Below, in pieces: positions 42,818 to 51,818 of a DNA stretch of 64,000 nt. A program made the translations under genes and the position numbers. Position 1 is the first letter of the stretch. Each line of letters opens with the position of its first letter. This stretch comes from an uncultured Bacteroidia bacterium (GTDB lineage: Bacteria > Bacteroidota > Bacteroidia > Bacteroidales > F082): positions 123,805 to 187,804 of the forward strand of contig CACXQV010000001.1 in NCBI GenBank assembly GCA_902769875.1. Reading direction: 5' to 3'. Below the pieces are notes generated by a model, which made no database searches, had not been told where the DNA came from, and saw only the letters and a program-made list of their open reading frames with translations.

Positions 42818-44689
42818 TTATCTTCCTAAAAATATGGCTAACACGTTGATGTCAGCTGGCGAGATCCCACTGATTCTTGAGGCTTGCCCCAAGGTTTCAG
42901 GATGGTATTTGTTTAGTTTTTCCCTCGATTCGTATGACAGTGATTGTATGCTGTGAAAATCGAAGTCTTTCGGTAGTTTCACGTTTTCCAGACGCCTGAG
43001 TTTGTCGGCGAGTTCGTCCTCCTTTTGGATGTAGCTGTCATATTTGATTTGGATTTCCGCTTCCTCAAGGCATTCCTTTCCGAATCTGTCTTGATTTTTG
43101 AATTGCTCCAATGTTGGCAATGCGTCAATCATTTCCGCCAAACTGATTTGGGGTCGCAACAATAAGTACGACATTTTCGTTTTTTGTTCGATTTTCGTGC
43201 TTTCCTTTTGCTCCAGAAGCCCGTTGATTTGGTCGGGATAAACGTAGTTCTCCTCCAAAAACTTCTTTACATCTTCAACCTTTTGGCGTTTTTGCTGATA
43301 CCTTTGGTAACGATCATCCTTTGCCAATCCCAACCGATGCGACATCTCGGTCAGTCTTGCATCGGCATTGTCTTGCCTGAGCAGAATGCGGTGCTCAGCC
43401 CTGCTGGTGAACATTCTGTAAGGTTCGTCCACGCCTTTTGTGATGAGGTCGTCGATAAGCACGCCGATGTAGGCTTCATATCTTGTCAACACCAAGGGCT
43501 TGTCGTCTCTCAGTGCCAAACTTGCATTGATTCCTGCCATCATACCTTGGCAGGCGGCTTCCTCGTAACCCGTCGTCCCGTTGATTTGTCCGGCAAAATA
43601 GAGACCATGGATAAGTCTTGTTTCCAAGGAATGGTGTAGCTGCTCAGGTGGGAAATAGTCGTATTCAATGGCATAGCCAGGACGGAATATCTTGGCGTTC
43701 TCGAAACCTTCGATTTGCCTCAACGCCTCGTATTGGATGTAGTCGGGCAATGACGAACTGAAGCCGTTGAGGTAATATTCTTCTGTCGTCCAGCCTTCGG
43801 GCTCCACAAAAAGTTGGTGACTGTCCTTGCCCGAAAAACGCTCGATTTTGTCCTCGATGCTGGGGCAATACCTTGGCCCCACACCTTGTATTCTGCCGTT
43901 GAACATAGGCGAATATTTGAATCCTTTTCGGAGCGTTTCGTGTACTTTCAATGAGGTATGCGCAATCCAGCAACTCCTTTGCTTTTGGATCCTGAAAGGT
44001 TCGGTATAGGAAAAACCGACCACCTCGTCATCGCCTTTTTGTTCGATGAGCTTGCTGAAATCGATGGTTCTGCCATCGATGCGGACGGGTGTTCCGGTCT
44101 TCAATCGTTTCACTTCAAAGCCGAGGTCTTTCAGTTGTTCGCTGATGCCGTGGCTTGCCACTTCGCCCATTCTTCCTCCCGAAAAATGCTGCTCGCCGAT
44201 GTGGATAAGTCCGTTCAAGAATGTGCCGTTGGTGAGGATGACGGCCTTGCTTTCGATAGTGCCGCCCATCGCTGTGGTCACGCCTTTTATTTGGTCGCCG
44301 ACAACCAACAATCCCGTGGCGGTGTCTTGCCAGAAGTCAACGTTGGGCGTTTTCTCCAACATATTGCGCCATTCGGCGGAAAACATCATCTTGTCGCTTT
44401 GGCAACGCGGGCTCCACATGGCTGGTCCTTTCGACTTGTTCAGCATCCTGAATTGGATCATGGTGCGGTCGCTGACGATGCCCGAATAACCTCCCATCGC
44501 GTCGATTTCGCGCACGATTTGCCCCTTGGCGATGCCGCCCATAGCCGGATTGCACGACATGGAAGCCATCAGGCGCAAGTCCATTGTAACCAACAAGACT
44601 TTACTGCCCATATTGGCCGCCGCCGCCGCCGCTTCGCAGCCTGCGTGACCGGCTCCCACTACAATAATATCATACGGTTCAAAATACAT
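42818..44689 (-). CDS. mnmG: tRNA uridine-5-carboxymethylaminomethyl modification enzyme MnmG
   Basis: A 623-residue FAD enzyme (also GidA) that with MnmE modifies the wobble uridine U34 of several tRNAs. Seen: the FAD-binding GAGHAGCEAA (residues 12-21), MSCNPAMGGIAKGQ, QFRMLNKSKGPAMWSPR, the GTFLNGLIHIG region, and the tail NVLAIFLGR preceded by ISPADI. Length is normal. Two parS-like sites bracket the gene, consistent with an origin-proximal gene context known for gidA in many bacteria. Confidence 0.98.
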   Translation of the reverse strand: MYFEPYDIIVVGAGHAGCEAAAAAANMGSKVLLVTMDLRLMASMSCNPAMGGIAKGQIVREIDAMGGYSGIVSDRTMIQFRMLNKSKGPAMWSPRCQSDKMMFSAEWRNMLEKTPNVDFWQDTATGLLVVGDQIKGVTTAMGGTIESKAVILTNGTFLNGLIHIGEQHFSGGRMGEVASHGISEQLKDLGFEVKRLKTGTPVRIDGRTIDFSKLIEQKGDDEVVGFSYTEPFRIQKQRSCWIAHTSLKVHETLRKGFKYSPMFNGRIQGVGPRYCPSIEDKIERFSGKDSHQLFVEPEGWTTEEYYLNGFSSSLPDYIQYEALRQIEGFENAKIFRPGYAIEYDYFPPEQLHHSLETRLIHGLYFAGQINGTTGYEEAACQGMMAGINASLALRDDKPLVLTRYEAYIGVLIDDLITKGVDEPYRMFTSRAEHRILLRQDNADARLTEMSHRLGLAKDDRYQRYQQKRQKVEDVKKFLEENYVYPDQINGLLEQKESTKIEQKTKMSYLLLRPQISLAEMIDALPTLEQFKNQDRFGKECLEEAEIQIKYDSYIQKEDELADKLRRLENVKLPKDFDFHSIQSLSYESREKLNKYHPETLGQASRISGISPADINVLAIFLGR

Positions 44690-44700
44690 TCTTTTGTCGG

Positions 44701-44716
44701 TGTTTCACGGGAAACA
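44701..44716. other. parS-like site 2
   Basis: TGTTTCACGGGAAACA, 15 of 16 matches to the parS consensus, 12 bases upstream of the mnmG start. Confidence 0.65.
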
Positions 44717-44741
44717 ATTATGGTAACAGTTTGATATACTT

Positions 44742-45161
44742 TTAACTAAATAATGCTTTCAACGCTTCTTCCTCTTGTTCACGCATCGTTTTCTCGTCTT
44801 CTTCGCTGTGGTCGTCGTAGCCGATAAGATGCAGCACGCCATGGATGATGACGCGGTGCAACTCGCTTTCATAGCTTCTCTTGAAGGTCTCTGCATTTTC
44901 CTTGATGCGGTCGATGCTGATACAAAATTCGCTTGAAAGAACGGTTTCGCAATCGGTCAATGGGAAGGTCACGATGTCGGTGTAGAAGTCGTGGCCGAGG
45001 CGCTCACGATTGATCTCCAACAGCCTTTCGTCGCTGCAAAAATAGTAATACAACTCCCCTATCGTCTTGTTGTGACGGTCGGCCACTTGGATTATCCAAG
45101 CCTTGGTCTTTTGCTGGTCGATTGGCGGCAACTCCACATCCAGTGTGTTGAATCTGATCAT
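44742..45161 (-). CDS. ybeY: rRNA maturation factor YbeY
   Basis: A 139-residue metal-dependent RNase of the YbeY family with the zinc motif HGVLHLIGYDDHSEED (three His). It takes part in 16S rRNA 3' end processing and 70S quality control. It starts 1 base after the stop of the DUF4175 gene, so the two are co-transcribed. Confidence 0.96.
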   Translation of the reverse strand: MIRFNTLDVELPPIDQQKTKAWIIQVADRHNKTIGELYYYFCSDERLLEINRERLGHDFYTDIVTFPLTDCETVLSSEFCISIDRIKENAETFKRSYESELHRVIIHGVLHLIGYDDHSEEDEKTMREQEEEALKALFS

Positions 45162-45162
45162 C

Positions 45163-48100
45163 TCAATACGTGTTTTTCTTCAAGTAATACTCGTTGATTT
45201 TGTCCTTGTAATAAGGTGCGAACTCAATTGGGTTGGTGCGCAAAAACTCTTGGTTCTTTTTCAGGGTTTCGTTGTAAAGGATTTCGTCGATATTGCGGTC
45301 AAAATGGTTGCCCTTGAATTCATTCGATTTGCGCTTTTCCTCTTGTTCGCGTTTCTCTTGCGCTTTCTGCGATTCGAGCATTCTTGACTCGATTTTGCGG
45401 CTCAGTTCCACCATCTGCCGATTGATTTTCTTGTTCACCAACTCTTCCTCCAACTTCTCCATGTCTTTGATGATTTCGTTCATCCCGTCGTCGCCGATTT
45501 GTCCGTTTTCCTTCATGTCGTTCAGCATCTGTTGCATCCCTTGTCGCAACATTTCCTGCTCGGCGGCCATACGGGCAAATTCCTCGCTTGTGGAGTTAGG
45601 TGTCTTTTGCCCCTGCTCCATCTGCTGTTGCATCTTTTTCAGTTGTTCGCTCAGTTGCTGTTGCAATTGCTGCATGTTCTTCATGCTTTGCTGGCCTTGC
45701 TTTCCGGGTTTCGACTGGCAACTTTGCATAGGCATTCCCATCGACTCCAAACTGTTTTCCATATTCTCCAACGACTCTGCCAGCATCAGTGCAAGGTTGT
45801 TCATCGACATCATGGCGGTTTGCTGGTGGCGCACGGCTTGTGAGAGCTTCAGGTCGTTGAGGTGTTTCATCGCGTTTCCCGTTTGGTTTTCGATGGTGTG
45901 CAGTTCGTCGAAGACAAAATTCATGATCATCGGCTGGCGCATGGCCATACTGCGCAACGAGTCGCGAACCATATTGAAATTGTCAGCCACTTCTTTCTGA
46001 TGGATGATTTTGTCGGTCAGCGATGGGTCGTCGGTGCGCAAAGTCCCAATTTCGGTCATCAAGGCTTCTTGTTCGTGCGAGGCATGCACCACGTTTTCAA
46101 GCAAAATGCGCATCAAATGGGCATCTTCGGCCATCTGTTGCATACCGCCCATTTGCATCATCGACATCATGTTTTGGGCCATTTGCTGCATTTTTTGGCC
46201 AGCGTCTTGCTTCTTGTTTTGCGACTTCTGCTGCTCACCCGATTGTTCTTGTTGCATGGCATCGTTGAGGTCTTGGTTGATGCTTTCTTCCATTTCCTCG
46301 TCTTTTTCCATGTTGAACGGGTCTTGCAGCTCTTGGTTTTTCTCCAACAGTTGGTCGAGTTCGTCCATCATCTTGTCGAATTCCTCCTTGGCTTCCTCGG
46401 CAGATTTTTGTTCGCTCTCCTCCCCTGCTTCTTTGTTCTGGTTTTCAGGCTCTTGCTTCTGCAACTCCTCCCCTAATTTCTCCAATTTGTTGGCTAAATC
46501 GTTGAGGTCTTTTTCCATTTTCAATTGCTCCAGCAAAGCCAGATTTCGGTCGAGCAATTCCTGCATCGACTGGTTGTTTTTCTTGATGTCTTGCATCATC
46601 TGCTGCATTTGCTCACGCGGCATATCCTCAAGGAGTTTGTCGATTTGCTCCATCATTTTGCGCAATTCCTCTGGAATCACCTCTTCGAAAAGTTTGTTGA
46701 TTTGCTCCTGCTTTTTGATGAGGTCTTCGTTGGCGATTTCGTGTTCCTTCATAAAATCGGCCAACTTTTCTTGCTCCTCTTGTAACTTATTCCATTCATC
46801 CTGAATCTGCTGCTGCTTTTCCAACAAGTCTTTCATCTTCTCTTTGTCCGACCAGTCCAAATCCTTCTTCTGGATGAGGTCTTGCAGCATTTTCTCAATT
46901 TCATCTTGCAGTTTGTCAGCCGCTTGCGACTTCTCTTGAAGCCTTTCCATAATGTCCTCCGATTGCTCGTTGGCGATGCTGTCCAAAGCCGATTCCGAAG
47001 GTTTGTAATAAGTGAAAGTCTCCGAACGCTTCGATTTCGGGCCGTGAAAACCGTCATTGTCCCAAACTTCAAAATAAACCTCCATATTCTGACCGGGCAT
47101 AATGCCGAGGCTGTCCATATTGAAACTGTAGAAAAACGAAGTTCGGGTTTGTTTGAGGTCTAAAGCAACGGGTTTGACGATTTTCTTTTCGATGGGTTCT
47201 TTCACCAAACAGTTGAAAGTCAATTTGCTGAAACCATAGTCATCAGTAACAAGGCCTGAAAAATAAACATCGGTGGAAAGTTGCTCATCAAATGATTCCA
47301 CTCGGATGTCGGGATAGGCATCGGGAAGCACATCGACGGAGAAGGGTAGGGGTTCCAAGGTATTGTTCCAAGCGTTCTGCACTTGCACCTCAAACTTGAT
47401 GGATTGTGATGCAACGAACTGGTATTCAAAGACATCATCCTTTGCAGTCAAGTCTGTTTGTAGCGAATCGCGTGTGACGGTCATACGCTCGGTGTCGCGG
47501 GTGGTGAAACTGAAATTCAAAGTGGTGCCTTGCGGGACGATGAGCCTCGTTTTGGCGTCCATAGTTTCATTGTTTCTGTGGATGTAGGTTGGATAACGCA
47601 CTTCGCAGCGATAGGAGAGTAGGGTAGGGTTAGGGTGAACCGTGATATGCAGCGGGCGACTGGTGTATTCTCCGCCAATCACATTGAAAGTCAGGTCGTT
47701 GAAAAGATTTTTGAAGGTGTAACTGAAATCATTGGCTGAGCCTTTGGACATCAGTTGCTGCCCTAATTCGCTCTTCACATAAAAGGCTTCAGGGATGCGG
47801 TCGCCCGTGACGCGAATGTTGAATTTCACTTCCTTGCCTTGCGTGGTTTCTATCTCATCTTGCTCAATTTCAACCTGATAGGGGAGAGGTTTCTCAAAAT
47901 GCTGCTCGTAGTTGACGATACGCTGCGTGGGCTGCACCGCAAACGAGGGCAAAAACACCATCAATGCTATTAATATAAGGAGTGTCCCGAAAAATATGCC
48001 TAAATACTTCAAGTTGCCGCGCAAGTCGACGGCATCAGTGAAGCGGATAGGGGAGAGGCGTGCGCTACGTTGTTCAATGGTTGCGGCTAACAGGTCGTTC

Positions 48101-48501
48101 TCGGTACCTGAGCCTGTCGAAGGGCCGACTTTAGAAGCCTCCATTTGGTTGCTCAACTGAATGGTATTCAGTAGTTTGTCCTTGATTTCAGGGAAAAACT
48201 TTCCAATCAGCACCGAGGCTTGTTCCACCGACATTTTCTTCCGGAAACGGATGAGATTAACGAGAGGAATGAGGAAATGGTACGCCAAAACGAAGACGCT
48301 GCCCGCCAACAAGAACAGCAACAGCACGAAACGGCCTTTGGGCGGGAACCACGAGAAATACTCTAACCCATTGATAAGCAGATAGAAAACAATCCACAGC
48401 ACAGCACCCACCAACACGCCTTGTATCAATCGGTTGAGATAATACTTCCGCGTGAAGCCTTCGATTTTTTCTATCAATTTGTTTGGAGCAGACATATCCA
48501 T
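45163..48501 (-). CDS. DUF4175-family membrane protein
   Basis: The start at 48501 (MDMSAPNKLIEKIEGF) is used; a longer frame overlaps the promoter. The 1112-residue protein has three N-terminal membrane segments (GVLVGAVLWIVFYLLIN, FVLLLFLLAGSVFVLAY, and YLGIFFGTLLILIALMVF), a beta-rich extracytoplasmic part (about 200-480) and a very long Gln/Met/Glu-rich coiled-coil (about 500-1070). This layout defines the Bacteroidota DUF4175 family; function is unknown, possibly linked to gliding or envelope structure. The minus-strand box TACTTTTG (48516-48523) drives this gene and ybeY. Confidence 0.85.
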   Translation of the reverse strand: MDMSAPNKLIEKIEGFTRKYYLNRLIQGVLVGAVLWIVFYLLINGLEYFSWFPPKGRFVLLLFLLAGSVFVLAYHFLIPLVNLIRFRKKMSVEQASVLIGKFFPEIKDKLLNTIQLSNQMEASKVGPSTGSGTENDLLAATIEQRSARLSPIRFTDAVDLRGNLKYLGIFFGTLLILIALMVFLPSFAVQPTQRIVNYEQHFEKPLPYQVEIEQDEIETTQGKEVKFNIRVTGDRIPEAFYVKSELGQQLMSKGSANDFSYTFKNLFNDLTFNVIGGEYTSRPLHITVHPNPTLLSYRCEVRYPTYIHRNNETMDAKTRLIVPQGTTLNFSFTTRDTERMTVTRDSLQTDLTAKDDVFEYQFVASQSIKFEVQVQNAWNNTLEPLPFSVDVLPDAYPDIRVESFDEQLSTDVYFSGLVTDDYGFSKLTFNCLVKEPIEKKIVKPVALDLKQTRTSFFYSFNMDSLGIMPGQNMEVYFEVWDNDGFHGPKSKRSETFTYYKPSESALDSIANEQSEDIMERLQEKSQAADKLQDEIEKMLQDLIQKKDLDWSDKEKMKDLLEKQQQIQDEWNKLQEEQEKLADFMKEHEIANEDLIKKQEQINKLFEEVIPEELRKMMEQIDKLLEDMPREQMQQMMQDIKKNNQSMQELLDRNLALLEQLKMEKDLNDLANKLEKLGEELQKQEPENQNKEAGEESEQKSAEEAKEEFDKMMDELDQLLEKNQELQDPFNMEKDEEMEESINQDLNDAMQQEQSGEQQKSQNKKQDAGQKMQQMAQNMMSMMQMGGMQQMAEDAHLMRILLENVVHASHEQEALMTEIGTLRTDDPSLTDKIIHQKEVADNFNMVRDSLRSMAMRQPMIMNFVFDELHTIENQTGNAMKHLNDLKLSQAVRHQQTAMMSMNNLALMLAESLENMENSLESMGMPMQSCQSKPGKQGQQSMKNMQQLQQQLSEQLKKMQQQMEQGQKTPNSTSEEFARMAAEQEMLRQGMQQMLNDMKENGQIGDDGMNEIIKDMEKLEEELVNKKINRQMVELSRKIESRMLESQKAQEKREQEEKRKSNEFKGNHFDRNIDEILYNETLKKNQEFLRTNPIEFAPYYKDKINEYYLKKNTY

Positions 48502-48515
48502 TTTAAAATAACTTG

Positions 48516-48523
48516 CAAAAGTA
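48516..48523 (-). promoter_or_regulatory. -7 box of the DUF4175-ybeY operon
   Basis: TACTTTTG on the minus strand, 15 bases upstream of the start chosen at 48501, which excludes the longer frame. Confidence 0.55.
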
Positions 48524-48584
48524 CATTTTTTTCCGCAATTCGGCCTTTCCATTCAGGATTTCTTCCTATTATTGCAGCGTGAAA

Positions 48585-48665
48585 GTTGGAAAAGTGGCAG
48601 AAACCGCCTTAAAAAGGGTTGGAAAAGTGGCATAAAAGTAGCAAAAACAGGTTGGAAAAAGTCAT
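48585..48665. repeat. Three 32-33-base repeats before AAA-DUF4143 copy 2
   Basis: GTTGGAAAAGTGGCA at 48585 and 48617 and GTTGGAAAAAGTC at 48650. A variant -7 box TATTATTG (48568-48575) lies in front, so the repeats are in the leader or act as an operator. The core GTTGGAAAAGTG resembles GTCGGAAAAAATG of the repeats at 34099-34190. Confidence 0.85.
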
Positions 48666-48670
48666 TTATT

Positions 48671-50011
48671 ATGCTTAATAGAAAGATATACAGTTATTTA
48701 CGTTCATTCTTTGAAAATGACAAGAAAGCACTTTTGGTTTCGGGTGCGCGTCAAGTTGGGAAAACCTTTGCAATCCGTAAGGTCGGCAAGGAGTGTTTCG
48801 AGCATTTTGTGGAACTGAATTTCATTGAAAACCCGAAATTGAAATCGATTTTTGAACAACCACACGATGCCAAGGCGACATTGCTCCGCCTGTCGGCACT
48901 TGCTGAAACCCAATTGGTTCCTCGCAAAACGCTGGTTTTTTTCGACGAGGTACAAGAGTGTCCTGAAATTGTCACTTCCATCAAATTCCTTGTCGACGAG
49001 GGCAGTTATCGCTATGTGATGAGTGGTTCGCTTTTAGGCGTTGAATTGAACGATTTGCGCAGTGTTCCCGTTGGGTATTTGGCCGAAAAGGAAATGAATC
49101 CTCTTGATTTTGAGGAGTTTTCGGAGGCCATTGGAATGAGTGATGAGGTGTTGGGACATCTTCAGAAATGTTTTGAAAACAAACAACCCGTCGACAAAGT
49201 TGTTCACGAAAAAATGCTTGAATTGTTGCGGCTTTATCTCGTTGTGGGCGGTTTGCCGGCGGTGGTGACGAAATACATCGAAACCAACAATCTGCAAATG
49301 GTACGGCAAGAGCAAGAGAACATCATCAACTTGTATCGCAAGGACATCGCAAAATATGATCCCGACAATCGCCTCTATATCAAGGATATATTTGATATGA
49401 TACCCTCGGAGTTGAACGCCAGAAACAAGCGTTTCATCTTGAAATCGCTGCATGAGAAAGCCAAGTTTGAGCGTTACAAAAACAGTTTTCTTTGGTTGGC
49501 CGATGCGGGTGTCGCTTTGCCTACCTACAATGTTGAGGAGCCGCGTTTGCCCTTGAAACTCAACGAACAACGCAGCCTGTTCAAACTCTTTCTCAACGAT
49601 GTGGGTCTATTGGCATACCTGTATTCTGTGCAGTTCCAGCAACAAATCATCATTGGCGAGACGAACATTAATTTCGGTGCGATTTTTGAGAATTTTGCGG
49701 CGCAAGAACTTCACGCTCACGGATATACGCTCTATTATTTCAATAGCAAGAAACAAGGCGAATTGGATTTTGTGGTTGAACACGATGGTCGGATTTTGCC
49801 TATCGAAATCAAGTCGGGCAAGGATTACAAGCGGCATAATGCTTTGAGCAATGTGATGGCCAATGCGGAATACGACATTCGCTCGGCTATAGTGTTCTCA
49901 AACGGCAATTATGAAGTGCAAGGCCGTGTCGACTATTGGCCTGTTTATATGCTGATGTATCTCCAGCCAACGGCGTTTGAAAACCCGGTGTTTGTGTTCA
50001 AGCCGATGTAA
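48671..50011 (+). CDS. AAA ATPase with DUF4143 domain (copy 2)
   Basis: I choose the ATG at 48671 (MLNRKIYSYLRSFF); 33 upstream codons are translated repeat. The 446-residue product has the P-loop SGARQVGKTFAI, Walker B LVFFDEVQECPEIV, SGSLLGVEL, LYLVVGGLPAVVTKY, YRKDIAKYDPDNR, and a C-terminal nuclease-like LDFVVEHDGRILPIEIKSGKDYK (PD-(D/E)xK pattern). It is of the same family as the gene at 32776-34089 but only distantly similar. Function unproven. It ends at a clear terminator. Confidence 0.92.
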   Translation: MLNRKIYSYLRSFFENDKKALLVSGARQVGKTFAIRKVGKECFEHFVELNFIENPKLKSIFEQPHDAKATLLRLSALAETQLVPRKTLVFFDEVQECPEIVTSIKFLVDEGSYRYVMSGSLLGVELNDLRSVPVGYLAEKEMNPLDFEEFSEAIGMSDEVLGHLQKCFENKQPVDKVVHEKMLELLRLYLVVGGLPAVVTKYIETNNLQMVRQEQENIINLYRKDIAKYDPDNRLYIKDIFDMIPSELNARNKRFILKSLHEKAKFERYKNSFLWLADAGVALPTYNVEEPRLPLKLNEQRSLFKLFLNDVGLLAYLYSVQFQQQIIIGETNINFGAIFENFAAQELHAHGYTLYYFNSKKQGELDFVVEHDGRILPIEIKSGKDYKRHNALSNVMANAEYDIRSAIVFSNGNYEVQGRVDYWPVYMLMYLQPTAFENPVFVFKPM

Positions 50012-50016
50012 AACAA

Positions 50017-50043
50017 CAAAAGAGTTCCGAAGAACTCTTTTTT
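50017..50043 (+). terminator. Terminator of AAA-DUF4143 copy 2
   Basis: AAAAGAGTTC and GAACTCTTTT form a 10-pair stem with a CGAA loop, followed by T residues. It lies between the gene and the convergent tRNA-Thr. Confidence 0.85.
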
Positions 50044-50047
50044 GCTG

Positions 50048-50120
<73 letters not shown>

Positions 50121-50330
50121 CTCTCAATTGCGGCTGCAAAAATACAACATTTTGGGAAAACAGAAAGAAAAAAAATAAAAAATCTGAATAATGATTTTTA
50201 AAACACGAATTTCTATGACTGAAATATGAATTATCAGAAATAATCAATTTGAAAATGTTTTGATAATTCTTGCAAATTCGTGTTGGAAACCAATTGATTA
50301 TAAGTTTTTTCATCAGAAACACAATAAAAA

Positions 50331-50372
50331 ACTAAATATATAGTTTCATATTCAAAATAATATCTATATTTG
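50331..50372 (+). promoter_or_regulatory. Operator-promoter of the LRR lipoprotein gene
   Basis: The imperfect palindrome ACTAAATATATAGTTTC (50331-50347) overlaps the -33 region; the -7 box is TATATTTG (50365-50372). About 70 bases here are nearly identical to the region before the blaI-like gene (51745-51786), so both genes probably answer to the BlaI-type repressor. Confidence 0.7.
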
Positions 50373-50392
50373 CAGCGTAAAATCATCCAACA

Positions 50393-51634
50393 ATGAAGTC
50401 GAAATTGCATTTATTGATTTGCTTGGCGATGGGTTGTGCGTTTTTCTCTTGCTCGACCCAACCAATCGCTAAACCTTCTTATCTTGATTATTACAGCGAG
50501 GAGGAGTTGCGGGAAATGTATGAAAGAGCCCGTGCGAAAGAACTGGCATACTTACAGAAGCTGGAGCATGGCAACCCCGATTCTATTTGGATGCTCAATC
50601 TTGATTTTGCTTATTTGGATACTGTCCCTGACCTATCCAAATACAATAAGGTGAGGTTCGTCACTTTTTCTGGTATCGAAGCGAATCGGGTGGACAAGTC
50701 CTTGTTTTCGTCTGACAGTCTGGAAATCGTAACCCTCAACAATTGCAGTTTTCGCAAAATCGACTTTCCCGAAGGCAACCACATCGAACGCCTGAACCTG
50801 ACAAACTGCCAACTGAACCGCATCCCGGCAAGCATCCGCCGTTGCAAACACTTGAAAGAACTCAATCTTGAAAACAACAATATCAAGCACATTCCTCAGT
50901 GGATTATGGAACTCGACAGTTTGGAGGAAATCAGCTTGAATTTCAACCAATTGAAACCAAAAAAACGTGATATTCGACGTGTGTCGAAGTTGAAAAGCAT
51001 CCTTTTGGCAGGCAACAACCTTGAAAAACTACCTGACAATGTCGGGCAACTGCACTGCACTAATTTCAATTTATCCAAAAACAAACTAAGCTCCTTGCCG
51101 GCTTCTTTCGCCAAGCTGACCCAAATCAAGAACCTCATTTTCTATGATAACGATTTTGGGAATATACCCGAAGTCCTGAACGGCTTCACGAATACCAAAC
51201 ATCTTGATTTTTACAAGAACAATATCAAGGAAATCCCTGATTTTGTGGGAAATATGGGTAATTTGGAGCAGCTTTTCCTGTCGTTCAACCAAATCGGGGA
51301 GATTCCTGACACTTTGCGCAACCTGAAACGGCTGAAGTATTTCTACATCCACCACAACGAGCTGCATTTCCTGCCTGAATGGATTACTGAAATGGACTCT
51401 ATTGAACGGTTTGGGATCGGGTTCAACCATTTGCTGGAGCTGCCCGACTTGTCGAAGATGAAATCGCTGAAAGACTTCGACTGCGAGCATAACCTAATCG
51501 AGCGCTTTCCTTGGGAACTGTTGGAAAAACCTGACATGGAGATGATTAATGCACGCAACAACGATTTCAACCTATCCGGCGAGGAAAAGATGCGACTGAT
51601 TAAAGCAAGCAAAAAGATGAACATCAATTATTAA
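50393..51634 (+). CDS. Leucine-rich repeat lipoprotein
   Basis: A 413-residue lipoprotein (signal ending in AFFSC) with leucine-rich repeats over about residues 85-390: repeated LxxLxLxxNxLxxIPxxI units such as LKELNLENNNIKHIPQWI, LKSILLAGNNLEKLPDNV and LEQLFLSFNQIGEIPDTL. It is predicted to face the periplasm or the outside and bind a protein or peptide. Its promoter is a near-copy of that of the blaI-like gene downstream, pointing to joint control with the BlaI/BlaR1 pair. Confidence 0.88.
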   Translation: MKSKLHLLICLAMGCAFFSCSTQPIAKPSYLDYYSEEELREMYERARAKELAYLQKLEHGNPDSIWMLNLDFAYLDTVPDLSKYNKVRFVTFSGIEANRVDKSLFSSDSLEIVTLNNCSFRKIDFPEGNHIERLNLTNCQLNRIPASIRRCKHLKELNLENNNIKHIPQWIMELDSLEEISLNFNQLKPKKRDIRRVSKLKSILLAGNNLEKLPDNVGQLHCTNFNLSKNKLSSLPASFAKLTQIKNLIFYDNDFGNIPEVLNGFTNTKHLDFYKNNIKEIPDFVGNMGNLEQLFLSFNQIGEIPDTLRNLKRLKYFYIHHNELHFLPEWITEMDSIERFGIGFNHLLELPDLSKMKSLKDFDCEHNLIERFPWELLEKPDMEMINARNNDFNLSGEEKMRLIKASKKMNINY

Positions 51635-51744
51635 TGAACACGAATTGCCATAAAAATATCACAAATCATAAGAAATAATCAATGAAACAATTTATGTTGA
51701 AAAACAGATACTTGACCAATTTTTCATTAAAAATACAATAAAAG

Positions 51745-51786
51745 ACTAAAAAAATAGTTTCATATTCAAAATAATATCTATATTTG
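51745..51786 (+). promoter_or_regulatory. Operator-promoter of the blaI-like gene
   Basis: ACTAAAAAAATAGTTTC (51745-51761) with the -7 box TATATTTG (51779-51786), near-identical to 50331-50372. By the known behaviour of BlaI/MecI repressors, the palindrome is the likely binding site and means autoregulation. Confidence 0.7.
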
Positions 51787-51808
51787 CAGCGTAAAATCAA
51801 TAAAAAAC

Positions 51809-51813
51809 GGAGG
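51809..51813 (+). promoter_or_regulatory. Shine-Dalgarno sequence of the blaI-like gene
   Basis: GGAGG five bases before the ATG at 51819. Strong Shine-Dalgarno sites are uncommon in Bacteroidota, so this one is notable and fixes the start. Confidence 0.6.
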
Positions 51814-51818
51814 AAAAA

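Noticed and set aside
48572-48670. N-terminal extension of AAA-DUF4143 copy 2
   Set aside because: The 33 codons are translated 32-33-base repeats; the family start is at the Met encoded at 48671.
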